From NCBI GenBank assembly GCA_900079695.1, contig LT599022.1, positions 3,703,892 through 3,767,891 of the forward strand: a stretch of 64,000 nucleotides of DNA, written 5' to 3'. The position numbers were made by a program, and so were the translations under genes. This DNA is from an uncultured Alphaproteobacteria bacterium (lineage in GTDB: Bacteria; Pseudomonadota; Alphaproteobacteria; Rhodospirillales; Rhodospirillaceae). The notes under the pieces were generated by a model, which saw only the letters and a program-made list of their open reading frames with translations, was not told the DNA's origin and made no database searches. The first letter of the stretch is position 1; each line of letters opens with the position of its first letter. Shown piece after piece: positions 51,778 through 61,883 of the stretch.

Positions 51778-54705
51778 ATGACCACGCCTGCCGACACCGA
51801 AGACACGCTGCCGACCGAGGCGACGCCGACGCCCGAACCGCAGGCGGAGACGGAGGCGGAGCCGCCGCGCCCGCCGAAGCGCCGCTCCGAGCCGCTGCGC
51901 ATCGAGCCCGCCGCGCCGCCGCTCGAACCGGTCGCGCCGCCGCCGCCGCCGCGCTCGTCGCGGCCGTGGGCGGCGCTGGTGGGAACGGCGGTGTCGGGCG
52001 CCTGGCTGGCGGTGGTGGCGGTGTCGCTCTACCAGTCCGGGGTGCCGACCCTGTCCGGATCGTCGAGCCTGATCCCGTGGGAGCTTGCGGCGTTTTCGGC
52101 GGGCGTGGCGCTGCCGGTGGCGCTGGTGTGGCTGGTGGTCGCCTATCTCGACCGCGGCCGCCGCTTCGAGACCGAGGTCGCCGAGCTGCGCACCCTGATG
52201 CGCGAGATCGCCTACCCCTCGGGCGCGCACGAGGCGCGGGTGCGGGCGATCTCCGATTCGCTGCGCGCCCAGGCGCAGGATCTCAACGACGCCTCGCACC
52301 GCGCGGCGCAGCAGGTCGACGCGGTGCGCGCCGCGCTGCTCCGCCACACCGAGGATCTCGCCGCCGCCAGCACCCGCATCGAGACCGACACCGCCCAGGC
52401 GGTGGAGCTGTTCGGCCGCCACGTCGGCGAGCTTTCGGCTTCGGCGGAAACCGCGACCGAGCGCACCCGCGCCACCGCGGGCGAACTCGCCAAGGAGGCG
52501 CGGGCGCTGAAGGCGGTCTCCGACGAGACGCGTTCGGTCGGCGCCACCCTGGAGGCGATCCTGAGCGGCCAGTCGGAGGCGATGGCGGAGGCGACGCAGA
52601 GCCTGCGCGTCACCTCGGAGGCGGTTTCGCGCGAGGCCCGCAAGCAGGAGGAGACGCTCGCCCGCGCCGGCGAGGCCGCGCAGGCGCATGCCGAGCGCGT
52701 GACTCAGACGGTGCAGGCGCACGCCGAGACGCTCGACGCCACCGCCGCCCGGTCGGCGGAGCGCGTCGAGGTGATCGCGGCGGCGCTCTCCGACCGCGTC
52801 GCCGCGCTGGAGGCGCTGTTCCGCAAGCAGGAGGCGGATCTGATGCAGGCGTCCGAGACCCTCTCGGAGCAGACCGGCCGCATCACCGGCAGCCTCGGCA
52901 AGCAGGCGGCGCAGCTCAACCAGATCACCGAGACCGTGCTCGACCGCGTCAAGATCGTCGAGGAAGGGCTCGAAATGCAGTCCCGCGAGCTCGCCTCCGC
53001 CTCGGATTCGGCGATGGCGCGGCTGCGCGCGGTGGGCGAGGCGTTCTCGCGCAAGGCGCAGGATCTGCTGGAATCGAGCGACCAGGCCGATGCCCGCATC
53101 GGCGCGGCGGTGGCGCGCTTCGGCGAGCACAGCCTCGCATTCCAGGATCAGGCGCGCGCGATCGGCGCGGAAAGCGCCCAGGCCGCGGGCGCGCTGGAGG
53201 CGCGCTGCAAATCGCTCGCCCAGGCGATCGACGTGATCCAGGCGAAGGGCCAGGATACCGGCGTCCTGCTCAAGGACTACGCGGCCGAAATCAACCGCGA
53301 CGCCGACCGCGCCGGAGCGATCGCCGAAACGATCCGCGATTCGCTGCGCAAGCAGGCGGACGAACTCGCCGACGTGGTGCAGCTCGTCGCCACCCAGTCG
53401 CGCCTCGGCGAGGCGTCGATGACGCAGCAGAGCCGCCATCTCAACGAAACCGCCAACGAGGTGATGGAGCGCATCCGCGGCATCAGCGACACCCTGCGCG
53501 CCTCCACCAACGAGTTGATCGGCGCGGCCTCCAAGGTGGGGTTCGAGCTGGAGGCGGTGGGCGAGGTGTTCCGCCAGCGCGGCAAGGACATGGGCGAGGC
53601 CGCCGAGGAGGCCGCCGGCCGCACCGTCACGGCGGGCGAGAAGCTGACCGCGCAGATCGCCCAGGTGCAGGGCGCGTCGGAAGCCTCGGTCGGCCGCCTC
53701 GGCGCGGCGATGGGCGAGGTGGCGCAGCAGGCGCAGCAGATCCGCGAGGTTACCGACGGCGCGCGCAGCCAAGTCGAGGAGGTGGGGGCGACGCTCGGCA
53801 AGCAGTCGGAGCAGGTCGGCCGCGTCGCCGGAGAGGCGCAGAAGGCGCTCACCGCGTTCGGCGGCGCGCTGCGCGAGCGCTCGGTGGAGTTCCTCAAGAA
53901 CACCGACGAGGCGTCGAGCCGGGTGCGGGCGTTGGGCGACGCGCTTCACCAGATCGCGCGCGACTTCGACGACACCGCGGGCCGCAGCTCGGCGCAGGTG
54001 ACGGTGGCGGGCGCGCGCCTCAAGGAGACGATCGAGCAGGTGGCGGTCACCACGTCGCGCATCAATCAGCAGATCGGCGAGGCGCGCGAGTCCTTCCGCG
54101 CCCAGGCCACCGACCTCGCGGGCAGCGCCGACGTGACGGTGGAGAAGGTCAAGGCGCTGATCGACACGGTGCGGCAGAAGGCGGGCGACATGGCCGCCAC
54201 CGGCGACCTGTTGGAAACCCGCGCGCACAAGCTCGCCGCGCTGCTGGACCAGAAGACCAAGGCGATCATCAGCATTTCCGAGGATGCCGAGGCGCGGGTC
54301 AAGGCGCTCGAGGCGCAGAAGGCCGACGTCGAGAGCGACCAGTTCCTGCGCGACGCGGCGCAGGTGATCGAACGGCTGCAGGCGATCTCGGTGGACATCA
54401 CCCGCGCCTTCCAGCCCGCCGTCGAGGAAGACCTGTGGAAGCGCTACCACCGCGGCGATCAGGGGGCGTTCCTGCGCCACCTCACCCGCTCGCTCACCAA
54501 GGCGCAGATGCAGGACATCAAGGACCGCTTCGAGCAGGACGCCGAGTTCCGCGGTTTCGTCACCCGCTATCTGTCGGAGTTCGAGGCGCTGACGGCGCGG
54601 GTGCGGCGCTCCGACCGGTCCGACGTGCTCACCGCGGTGCTGACCGGCTCGGATATCGGCCGCGTCTACATGACCCTCGCGAAGGCGCTCGGCCGGATCG
54701 ACTGA
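51778..54705 (+). CDS. Large membrane-anchored coiled-coil protein
   Basis: A 975-aa protein from MTTPADTEDT, with GGGGGAAG upstream; a GTG at 51736 is less likely. The N-terminus is acidic and Pro-rich, with two hydrophobic segments (about residues 63-83 and 102-127). A very long region to residue 880 follows, dominated by Ala/Glu/Gln/Ser heptads reminiscent of MCP or apolipoprotein-like helices (SAETATERTRATAGELAKEA). The C-terminal 95 residues are globular (YHRGDQGAFLRHLTRSLTKA). No catalytic motif. It may be a polar or envelope scaffold, which is inference. Confidence 0.8.
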   Translation: MTTPADTEDTLPTEATPTPEPQAETEAEPPRPPKRRSEPLRIEPAAPPLEPVAPPPPPRSSRPWAALVGTAVSGAWLAVVAVSLYQSGVPTLSGSSSLIPWELAAFSAGVALPVALVWLVVAYLDRGRRFETEVAELRTLMREIAYPSGAHEARVRAISDSLRAQAQDLNDASHRAAQQVDAVRAALLRHTEDLAAASTRIETDTAQAVELFGRHVGELSASAETATERTRATAGELAKEARALKAVSDETRSVGATLEAILSGQSEAMAEATQSLRVTSEAVSREARKQEETLARAGEAAQAHAERVTQTVQAHAETLDATAARSAERVEVIAAALSDRVAALEALFRKQEADLMQASETLSEQTGRITGSLGKQAAQLNQITETVLDRVKIVEEGLEMQSRELASASDSAMARLRAVGEAFSRKAQDLLESSDQADARIGAAVARFGEHSLAFQDQARAIGAESAQAAGALEARCKSLAQAIDVIQAKGQDTGVLLKDYAAEINRDADRAGAIAETIRDSLRKQADELADVVQLVATQSRLGEASMTQQSRHLNETANEVMERIRGISDTLRASTNELIGAASKVGFELEAVGEVFRQRGKDMGEAAEEAAGRTVTAGEKLTAQIAQVQGASEASVGRLGAAMGEVAQQAQQIREVTDGARSQVEEVGATLGKQSEQVGRVAGEAQKALTAFGGALRERSVEFLKNTDEASSRVRALGDALHQIARDFDDTAGRSSAQVTVAGARLKETIEQVAVTTSRINQQIGEARESFRAQATDLAGSADVTVEKVKALIDTVRQKAGDMAATGDLLETRAHKLAALLDQKTKAIISISEDAEARVKALEAQKADVESDQFLRDAAQVIERLQAISVDITRAFQPAVEEDLWKRYHRGDQGAFLRHLTRSLTKAQMQDIKDRFEQDAEFRGFVTRYLSEFEALTARVRRSDRSDVLTAVLTGSDIGRVYMTLAKALGRID

Positions 54706-54723
54706 GCGGGAGCGTCAACCGAT

Positions 54724-54758
54724 ACGGGACCCGGGGAAGGGTTTTCCCCGGGTCCCGT
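54724..54758 (+). terminator. Terminator after the coiled-coil gene
   Basis: ACGGGACCCGGGGAA (54724-54738) pairs with TTCCCCGGGTCCCGT (54744-54758) around a 5-nt loop, followed by TCGTTTG. Perfect 15-bp stem. Confidence 0.88.
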
Positions 54759-54908
54759 TCGTTTGCGGGCGAAGTAGGGCAGGGTTGCGGTTTTTCAAGG
54801 GGTGTCTCGACACATTCCAATTGACGCGATCGGGGAAAGCGGCAGCATAGCCTCGTCCGCGGGCGATTCGCTCCAAGCCCGCTTCCCGACCTCCAAGGAC
54901 GATCGACG

Positions 54909-56252
54909 ATGCCCTCCTTCGACACCGACCGCGACACGCGTCTCAAGTTCCTCAATATCGATTCCGCCGCGGTGGCGTATCTGAGGGAGGCCTGGCCGAT
55001 CGTTCGCCCGGTGATCCGTCCGGCGCTCGACGCGTTCTACGCCCATCTTCAGACCTTTCCCCAACTGGCGCGGATGTTCTCCGGGCCGGAGATGATCGAG
55101 CACCTGAAGCAGGCTCAGGAGAGGCATTGGGGCAACCTCTTCAAGGGCACCTTCGACGACGCGTTCATGGCCGGGGTGATGGCGGTGGGCGCGGCCCACG
55201 CCCGGATCGGTCTCGAACCGCGCTGGTACGTCGGCGGTTATTCGCTGGTGCTGGCCCGCCTGCTCGACGCCGTCGACCGCGCGTGCAAGCACCGCGCCGA
55301 ACGCCGCCGCGCGCTCGTCCAGGCGGTGACCCAGGCGGTGTTTCTCGACATGGATCTCTCGATTTCGGTCTACGCCGAGCTCACCAAGGCCCGCCTGCTC
55401 GAGCGCGAACACAAGCTCGAGGAGATGATCCTGGCGTTCGACAAGCACGTCGGCGAGGCGCTCGGCGAAGTCGGTGCGGCGCTCGGCAAGGTCGAGGCGG
55501 GGGCGACCCGCGTCGCCGAGGTGGCGAGCGAGACGACGACGCGCGCCAGCACCGTGGCCGCCGCCGCCGAGCAGGCGACCGCCAACGCCAACGCGGTGGC
55601 CGCCGCCACCGGGCAGCTCTCGGCGGCGATCGACGAGATTTCCGAACGTCTGGTCAACGCCAACGAGGTGGCGCGGGGCGCGGTGGACCAGTCGCACACG
55701 GTGGAGACGGCGATGGCGGCGCTCGCCACCGCGGGCGGCCGTATCGGCGAGGTGGCGAAGCTGATCCAGGATATCGCCAGCCAGACCAACCTGCTGGCGT
55801 TGAACGCGACGATCGAGGCGGCGCGCGCGGGCGAGGCGGGCAAGGGGTTCGCGGTGGTGGCGGGGGAGGTGAAGAACCTCGCCAACCAGACCGCGCACGC
55901 GACCGAGGACATCGCCCGGCAGATCGACGACATCCGTACCGCCACCGACGCCACCGGCCACGCGATCGACGGCATCGTCGAAATGATCAACAAGCTCGGC
56001 GAGGACACCACCGCGATTTCCGCCGCGATCGAGGAGCAATCCGCCGCGACCCGCGAGATCGCCCGCAACGTCGCCGAGGCGGTGCGCGGCACCAAGGACG
56101 TGTCGGTCAACATCGTCGCGGTGAGCGGCAACGCCGATCAGACCGGGCAAGTCTCGGAGGACTCGCGGCGCTCGGTGGCGCAGCTGGTCGCCACCACCGA
56201 CGGCCTGCGCCGGGAGATAGAGTCTTTCCTCGGCCGGGTGCGCGAGGCCTGA
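54909..56252 (+). CDS. Globin-coupled chemoreceptor (HemAT-like)
   Basis: A 447-aa soluble protein. Residues 1-165 are a protoglobin sensor: [37 protein letters not shown] and [20 protein letters not shown], which contains the proximal heme-His candidate. Residues about 190-447 are an MCP signalling domain with the hairpin tip [20 protein letters not shown] and [20 protein letters not shown]. No membrane segment. It senses oxygen (aerotaxis) and signals to CheA/CheW encoded elsewhere. Confidence 0.93.
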   Translation: MPSFDTDRDTRLKFLNIDSAAVAYLREAWPIVRPVIRPALDAFYAHLQTFPQLARMFSGPEMIEHLKQAQERHWGNLFKGTFDDAFMAGVMAVGAAHARIGLEPRWYVGGYSLVLARLLDAVDRACKHRAERRRALVQAVTQAVFLDMDLSISVYAELTKARLLEREHKLEEMILAFDKHVGEALGEVGAALGKVEAGATRVAEVASETTTRASTVAAAAEQATANANAVAAATGQLSAAIDEISERLVNANEVARGAVDQSHTVETAMAALATAGGRIGEVAKLIQDIASQTNLLALNATIEAARAGEAGKGFAVVAGEVKNLANQTAHATEDIARQIDDIRTATDATGHAIDGIVEMINKLGEDTTAISAAIEEQSAATREIARNVAEAVRGTKDVSVNIVAVSGNADQTGQVSEDSRRSVAQLVATTDGLRREIESFLGRVREA

Positions 56253-56258
56253 CGGCGC

Positions 56259-57101
56259 TTACGGCGCCTCGGCGACCACCGCCTGACGCTGCGCGCCGAG
56301 GCCCTCGACCGATGCCTCGACGACGTCGCCGGGCTTGAGGAACAGCTTGCGCCCCAGGCCCACGCCCGCGGGGGTGCCGGTGGCGACGATGTCGCCCGGC
56401 AGCAGGCGCAGGAAGCGGCTCAGATACGCGATCAGGAATCGCACCGGAAAGATCATCTGGTCGGTGTTGCTGTCCTGCATCGTCTCGCCGTTGAGCACCA
56501 TCCGCACCGCCAGCTTCTGCGGGTCGGGCACCGCGTCGGCGGTGACGAGATACGGCCCGATCGGGCAGAACCCCGGCGCGGACTTGCCCTTGCCCCACTG
56601 CCCCTGGTGCTTGAACTGGTGGTCGCGCTCGGAGACGTCGTTGAGCGTCACGTAGCCGGCGACGTGGTCGAGCGCGTGCGCCTCGTCGACGTTGTGGGCG
56701 GCGGTGCCGATCACGACGCCGAGCTCCGCCTCCCAGTCGAGGCGCTGCGCCCCCTTGGGGAAGTAGATCGGGTCGTTGGGGCCGCACAGGCTGCCGGTGT
56801 GCTTGAAGAACAGGATCGGCTCGGGCGGCGGCTCGCCCTTGGTCTCGCGCGCATGGTCGGCGTAGTTCAGGCCGATTCCCATGATGTTGCCGACCCGCGT
56901 CACCGGGGCACCCAGGCGCGGGTGGCCGCCGACCTCGGGCAGGGTTTCGGGGTCGGTGGCGCGGATCCGCGCCAGGCACTCGGGCGCGAGCGCCGCCGGG
57001 TCGAGATCGTGCACCAGCCCGGCGAGATCGCGGATGGTTCCGTCGGTGTGCAGCAGGCCCGGTTTCTCGTGGCCGGGCAGTCCGTAACGCAGCAGGCGCA
57101 T
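56259..57101 (-). CDS. Fumarylacetoacetate hydrolase family protein
   Basis: A 280-aa FAH-family enzyme. Features: GNIMGIGLNYADHARETKGE, PILFFKHTGSLCGPNDPIYF, the metal-binding Glu pair in LDWEAELGVVIG, and LLPGDIVATGTPAGVGLGRK. Family members hydrolyse or decarboxylate acylpyruvates, 2-keto-3-deoxy sugars acids or oxaloacetate. The substrate is not decidable. Twenty-four bp separate it from the upstream Usp gene. Confidence 0.9.
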   Translation of the reverse strand: MRLLRYGLPGHEKPGLLHTDGTIRDLAGLVHDLDPAALAPECLARIRATDPETLPEVGGHPRLGAPVTRVGNIMGIGLNYADHARETKGEPPPEPILFFKHTGSLCGPNDPIYFPKGAQRLDWEAELGVVIGTAAHNVDEAHALDHVAGYVTLNDVSERDHQFKHQGQWGKGKSAPGFCPIGPYLVTADAVPDPQKLAVRMVLNGETMQDSNTDQMIFPVRFLIAYLSRFLRLLPGDIVATGTPAGVGLGRKLFLKPGDVVEASVEGLGAQRQAVVAEAP

Positions 57102-57125
57102 GCGCTCTCTCCATGGCTGGATGGG

Positions 57126-57641
57126 TCAGTAGAGGGTCAGGGTGCGGATTTCTTCGGAATTGAGAACGCCGGGGATGATCGTGATCGGCACGTGGACGCG
57201 CCGCAGGTCCTTGCCCATCAGCGACGAGATCAGCGGTCCCGGGCCGCCTTTGCCGGTATCCGCGCCGAGCACCAGCACGTGCACCGTCTCGGTGTCGAGG
57301 AACTTCAGCAGCTCCTCGCGGCGGTCGCCCTCGCGCAGGTGGATGATCGGCATCTTGCCGGAAATCTCGTGAATCCGGTCGGCGTAGGATTGCAGCAGGG
57401 CCTCCGCGTCCTTGCGGCGGTCCTCGCGCATCACGTCGCCGACGAACATGAAGTGCTCGAACTCCACCGGCGGGATGACGTAGAGCATCGCCACCCGGCC
57501 GTTGGAGCGCTTCGCCCGCAGGCAGGCGTATTCCAGGGCCGGTTTCAACTCGTCGGTGTCGTCGATCACCACCAGAAAGATGCGGCCCATCTCCGGCGCG
57601 GCGGCCGGACCGGGCGGCGTTTCCGAATCCTCGGGCGTCAT
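57126..57641 (-). CDS. Universal stress protein
   Basis: A 171-aa single-domain UspA protein with a 17-residue Pro-rich N-terminal extension. Core: IFLVVIDDTDELKPALEYAC, VHVLVLGADTGKGGPGPLIS and VPITIIPG. The loop replacing the ATP-binding G-2x-G-9x-G(S/T) motif is GADTGKGGPGPL, so nucleotide binding is uncertain. Confidence 0.88.
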   Translation of the reverse strand: MTPEDSETPPGPAAAPEMGRIFLVVIDDTDELKPALEYACLRAKRSNGRVAMLYVIPPVEFEHFMFVGDVMREDRRKDAEALLQSYADRIHEISGKMPIIHLREGDRREELLKFLDTETVHVLVLGADTGKGGPGPLISSLMGKDLRRVHVPITIIPGVLNSEEIRTLTLY

Positions 57642-57783
57642 CGTCGTGCTCCCTGATGTGGCCCGTCAACAATGCGCCATCGGGGCGGGGGTTTTCAACG
57701 CCCGTCGTGTCGGCCGGGTTGGCAACCTCCGGCGGGCGCGCGATAGTGGAGGCCGCAACGCTTTCCCGGAGGGAGGCCGGACC

Positions 57784-58941
57784 ATGCAGAAATTCACCTA
57801 CGCCAACCCCACGCGCATTCTCTTCGGCGCCGGACAGATCGCCGCGATCGCCGGGGAGATTCCCGCCGCGGCCCGGGTGCTGGTCACCTACGGCGGCGGC
57901 AGCATCAAGGCCAACGGCGTCTACGATCAGGTGATGGCGGCGCTCGCGGGGCGCGCCGTCGCCGAGTTCGGCGGCATCGAGCCCAACCCCACCTGCGAAA
58001 CCATGATGAAGGCCGCGGAGATCGCGCGCGCCGAGGGCTCCGACTTCATCCTCGCGGTCGGCGGCGGCTCGGTGGCGGACGGCTCGAAGTTCCTCGCGGC
58101 GGCGCTCGAATCCGACGCCGCCGACCCGTGGGACCTCGTGACCGGCAAGGCGAAGATCACCGGCGCGGTGCCGCTCGGCGTGGTGCTGACCCTCCCCGCC
58201 ACCGGCTCGGAGAGCAACTGCGCCGCGGTGATCACCCACAAGGGCCGGGGCGCGAAGCTCGCCTTCGTCCACCCGGCGGTGTTCCCGGCGTTCGCGGTGC
58301 TCGACCCCGAGACCACCCGCAGCCTGCCGCCGCGCCAGGTGGCCAACGGCGTCGCCGACGCGTTCGTCCACGTGATCGAGCAATATCTTACCCGCCCGGC
58401 GGGCGGCATGGTGCAGGACGCCTACGCCGAGGCGCTGCTGCGCACCCTGATCGCGGTGGGGCCGAAGACCCTCGCCGATCCCGCCGACGCCGACGCCCGA
58501 GCCAACCTGATGTGGGCCGCCAATCAGGCCCTCAACGGCCTGATCGCGGTGGGCGTGCCGCAGGACTGGTCGACCCACATGATCGGCCACGAGCTCACCG
58601 CCCTCTACGGCATCGACCACGCGCGCTCGCTCACCATCGTTCTACCGTCGCTGATGCGGGTGCGCCTCGCGGCGAAGCGCGACAAGCTCGCGCAGTACGC
58701 GGCCGAGGTCTGGGGGCTGCGGGACGGTCCCGCCGACGCGCGGATCGAGAGCGCGATCCTCAAGACCGAGGCGTTCTTCCGCGCCCTCGGCATGCCGGTC
58801 CGCCTCGCCGACGGCCGCATCGGCAAGGACGCCGCCGACAAGGTCGCCGCCAATCTCGAAGCCCACGGCCTCACCGCGCTCGGCGAGGACGAAGGGGTGA
58901 CCCCCGAGATCGCGCGCAAGGTGCTGATCGCCGCCGCCTGA
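57784..58941 (+). CDS. Iron-type alcohol dehydrogenase, YqhD/BDH-like
   Basis: A 385-aa protein. NAD(P)-binding GGGS motif in FILAVGGGSVADGSKF. Metal ligands are Asp and His in NGVADAFVHVIEQY and His residues in THMIGHELTALYGIDHARSL. It resembles NADPH-dependent YqhD/BdhA aldehyde reductases. It interconverts aldehydes and alcohols and may detoxify aldehydes. CGGAGGGAG lies upstream. Confidence 0.92.
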   Translation: MQKFTYANPTRILFGAGQIAAIAGEIPAAARVLVTYGGGSIKANGVYDQVMAALAGRAVAEFGGIEPNPTCETMMKAAEIARAEGSDFILAVGGGSVADGSKFLAAALESDAADPWDLVTGKAKITGAVPLGVVLTLPATGSESNCAAVITHKGRGAKLAFVHPAVFPAFAVLDPETTRSLPPRQVANGVADAFVHVIEQYLTRPAGGMVQDAYAEALLRTLIAVGPKTLADPADADARANLMWAANQALNGLIAVGVPQDWSTHMIGHELTALYGIDHARSLTIVLPSLMRVRLAAKRDKLAQYAAEVWGLRDGPADARIESAILKTEAFFRALGMPVRLADGRIGKDAADKVAANLEAHGLTALGEDEGVTPEIARKVLIAAA

Positions 58942-58952
58942 GGAGACCTCCG

Positions 58953-59903
58953 ATGCACCACAGCACCCTCGGCGGTCTCCGCCACGATCACGTCTTCGGA
59001 CAGGACCGGGAGACCGGCGCGGAACGCCGGGTGCGCTGGGTGGTGGCGATTACCGCCGCGGTGATGGGTGTGGAGATCGCCGCCGGTCTTGCCTTCGGTT
59101 CGATGGCGCTGCTCGCCGACGGCCTCCACATGGCGACCCACGCGCTCGCGCTCGGCCTCGCGGCGGCGGCCTACTTCGTCACCCGCCGCCGCGCCGCCGA
59201 CGCGCGCTTCTCCTTCGGCACCGGCAAGGTCAACGCGCTCGCCGGGTTCGCCTCGGCGCTGTTCCTGCTCGGCGTCGCGGTGGCGATGACGTGGGAGAGC
59301 GTCGCCCGCTGGATGAACCCGGTGGCGATCGCCTACGGTCAGGCGATCGCGGTCGCCGTCGTCGGCCTGGTCGTCAATCTCGCCTCGATGCTGCTGCTCG
59401 GCGATCACGACCATGAGCACCATGATCACGCGCACGATCGCCATCATCATCATCACGACCACGATCATGAGGATACCAACCGCCGCGCCGCCTACGTCCA
59501 CGTTCTCGCCGACGCCCTCACCTCGGTGCTCGCGATCGCCGCGCTCGCGGCCGGCTGGGGGTTCGGTGCGGCGTGGCTCGATCCGCTGGTCGCGATCCTC
59601 GGCGCGGCGCTGATCGTCCGTTGGGCGGTCGGCCTGCTCAGGGACGCGGGCGGCATTCTCCTCGACCTCCAGGGACCCGCCGATCTGCGCGACCGTGTCC
59701 GCGACGCGCTGATGAGCGACGGCGACGCCGAGGTGCCCGATCTCCATCTCTGGAGCATCGGCGTCGGCCGCTACGCCGCGGTGATCACCGTCATCGCCTA
59801 CCGTCCCCTCACTCCGGAGGCCTACAAGGCGCGGCTCGCCGGAATGCCCGAACTCGTCCACACCGCCATCGAAATCCACGCCTGCCCCGGCCCGCACGGG
59901 TGA
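58953..59903 (+). CDS. Cation diffusion facilitator (ZitB/CzcD-like metal exporter)
   Basis: A 316-aa protein with six membrane segments. The transport-site pattern is SMALLADGLHMATHALALGL (D..H..H) plus AAYVHVLADALTSVLAIAAL (HxxxD). Between segments IV and V lies a His-loop (HDHEHHDHAHDRHHHHH), and the cytosolic C-terminal domain ends HTAIEIHACPGPHG. It exports Zn2+ or related divalent ions by proton exchange. AGGAGA lies upstream, 12 bp after the dehydrogenase stop. Confidence 0.92.
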   Translation: MHHSTLGGLRHDHVFGQDRETGAERRVRWVVAITAAVMGVEIAAGLAFGSMALLADGLHMATHALALGLAAAAYFVTRRRAADARFSFGTGKVNALAGFASALFLLGVAVAMTWESVARWMNPVAIAYGQAIAVAVVGLVVNLASMLLLGDHDHEHHDHAHDRHHHHHDHDHEDTNRRAAYVHVLADALTSVLAIAALAAGWGFGAAWLDPLVAILGAALIVRWAVGLLRDAGGILLDLQGPADLRDRVRDALMSDGDAEVPDLHLWSIGVGRYAAVITVIAYRPLTPEAYKARLAGMPELVHTAIEIHACPGPHG

Positions 59904-60128
59904 AGGAAGCCGGTACGGCCGGACCCGCGATCGGGGGCGCTCGCCGGGTCCGCGAACCTCAAGCGCCCAGCCCCGGCCCGGCAGGTTCGCGATCGCTCTT
60001 GGACTTTGTGAAACCACGGGAATACGCCCACGGACGACCGGCCGGGCAACGGCGGAGCCGCCCGACCCCCGACGTTCGCGCAAACTTCGTGATTTCCCCT
60101 TGTGCCGCCACGCGCTAGGCTCCCAGCC
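59904..60128 (+). other. CRISPR leader-side region
   Basis: Non-coding stretch directly preceding the first perfect repeat. It contains CGCGAACCT (59951-59959) and AGGTTCGCG (59983-59991), a 9-bp inverted repeat. The part near the array is less GC-rich (AACTTCGTGATTTCCCCTTG). It is assigned as leader because the repeats degrade at the opposite end. Confidence 0.6.
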
Positions 60129-61087
60129 GTCGCCCCTCACGCAGGGGCGTGGATTGAAACAAGGCGCGCGCCGGTGGGGATCCATGCGGGCAGGTCGCCC
60201 CTCACGCAGGGGCGTGGATTGAAACATCCGCGCGTTGAGGTTCACGCCTACCCATCCTCCCGTCGCCCCTCACGCAGGGGCGTGGATTGAAACACCAGCA
60301 CCCGGCCGCAGGGCGTTTCGGGCGTCAGTCGCCCCTCACGCAGGGGCGTGGATTGAAACGGCGTCGATCCACGCCCGGCCGCCGAGCAGCGCGTCGCCCC
60401 TCACGCAGGGGCGTGGATTGAAACTTCAAGGCCGGGATCAACATCTCGGACGGATCGGTCGCCCCTCACGCAGGGGCGTGGATTGAAACAACGCGGTTAA
60501 CGCGCTGATCAGCCAGCACCTGTAGTCGCCCCTCACGCAGGGGCGTGGATTGAAACGCCGACTTCGGTCCAGGCTCCGGCCTTGACGCCGAGTCGCCCCT
60601 CACGCAGGGGCGTGGATTGAAACCTTCTTTCTTTAGTGTCTCGTCTGTGTCTCGTTGTCGCCCCTCACGCAGGGGCGTGGATTGAAACCCAAAGCCGTCC
60701 GCAGATGTCGGTCATGCCACGTGTCGCCCCTCACGCAGGGGCGTGGATTGAAACAAGTCGTAGAAGCGCTCGATAAGGCGGCTGCGGAGGCGTCGCCCCT
60801 CACGCAGGGGCGTGGATTGAAACCGCTTGGTCCTTGAGGCTGCCGCGCAGCAAGGCGTCGCCCCTCACGCAGGGGCGTGGATTGAAACAACCCACATCGC
60901 GCACCCAAGGTCGAGGACGGAGGTCGCCCCTCACGCAGGGGCGTGGATTGAAACCGCCCCCCTTGTCAACACCCTTATCGCTCCAAGGCGTCGCCCCTCA
61001 CGCAGGGGCGTGGATTGAAACCGCGTGTACCTCACCGACGAGAGCGACGGCAAGAGTCGCCCCTCACGCAGGGGCGTGGATTGAAAC

Positions 61088-61485
61088 ACCTTCGCCGCCA
61101 AGTCCTTCTTGGCCGCCAAAGTCGCCCCTCACGCAGGGGCGTGGATTGAAACCTTGAAGGCGGCGAACGCGGTCTGAATGCTCGCGAGTCGCCCCTCACG
61201 CAGGGGCGTGGATTGAAACAAGGTGCTGAGCTTCGGCTGAGGTCTGGCCGAGCGTCGCCCCTCACGCAGGGGCGTGGATTGAAACTCGTCGCCATAGGCC
61301 CAGGCGAGAACGTCCTCGAGTCGCCCCTCACGCAGGGGCGTGGATTGAAACCCCCGATCCGTCCCGCACGTCGTGCTACTGCGTATGTCGCCCCTCACGC
61401 AGGGGCGTGGATTGAAACTCGTATTTTCCCGGCGTCAAGATCTCTGCGTGGTCGTCGCCCCTCACGCAGGGGCGTGGATTGAAAC
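61088..61485 (+). repeat. Duplicated CRISPR block, copy 1 (spacers 15-20)
   Basis: 398 bp comprising six spacer-repeat units. The next 398 bp are identical. Spacer 15 begins ACCTTCGCCGCC and spacer 20 ends CTGCGTGGTC. Confidence 0.95.
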
Positions 61486-61883
61486 ACCTTCGCCGCCAAG
61501 TCCTTCTTGGCCGCCAAAGTCGCCCCTCACGCAGGGGCGTGGATTGAAACCTTGAAGGCGGCGAACGCGGTCTGAATGCTCGCGAGTCGCCCCTCACGCA
61601 GGGGCGTGGATTGAAACAAGGTGCTGAGCTTCGGCTGAGGTCTGGCCGAGCGTCGCCCCTCACGCAGGGGCGTGGATTGAAACTCGTCGCCATAGGCCCA
61701 GGCGAGAACGTCCTCGAGTCGCCCCTCACGCAGGGGCGTGGATTGAAACCCCCGATCCGTCCCGCACGTCGTGCTACTGCGTATGTCGCCCCTCACGCAG
61801 GGGCGTGGATTGAAACTCGTATTTTCCCGGCGTCAAGATCTCTGCGTGGTCGTCGCCCCTCACGCAGGGGCGTGGATTGAAAC
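61486..61883 (+). repeat. Duplicated CRISPR block, copy 2 (spacers 21-26)
   Basis: Exact tandem copy of the preceding six units, in the same order and without a difference that I could find. Consistent with unequal recombination between repeats. Confidence 0.95.
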
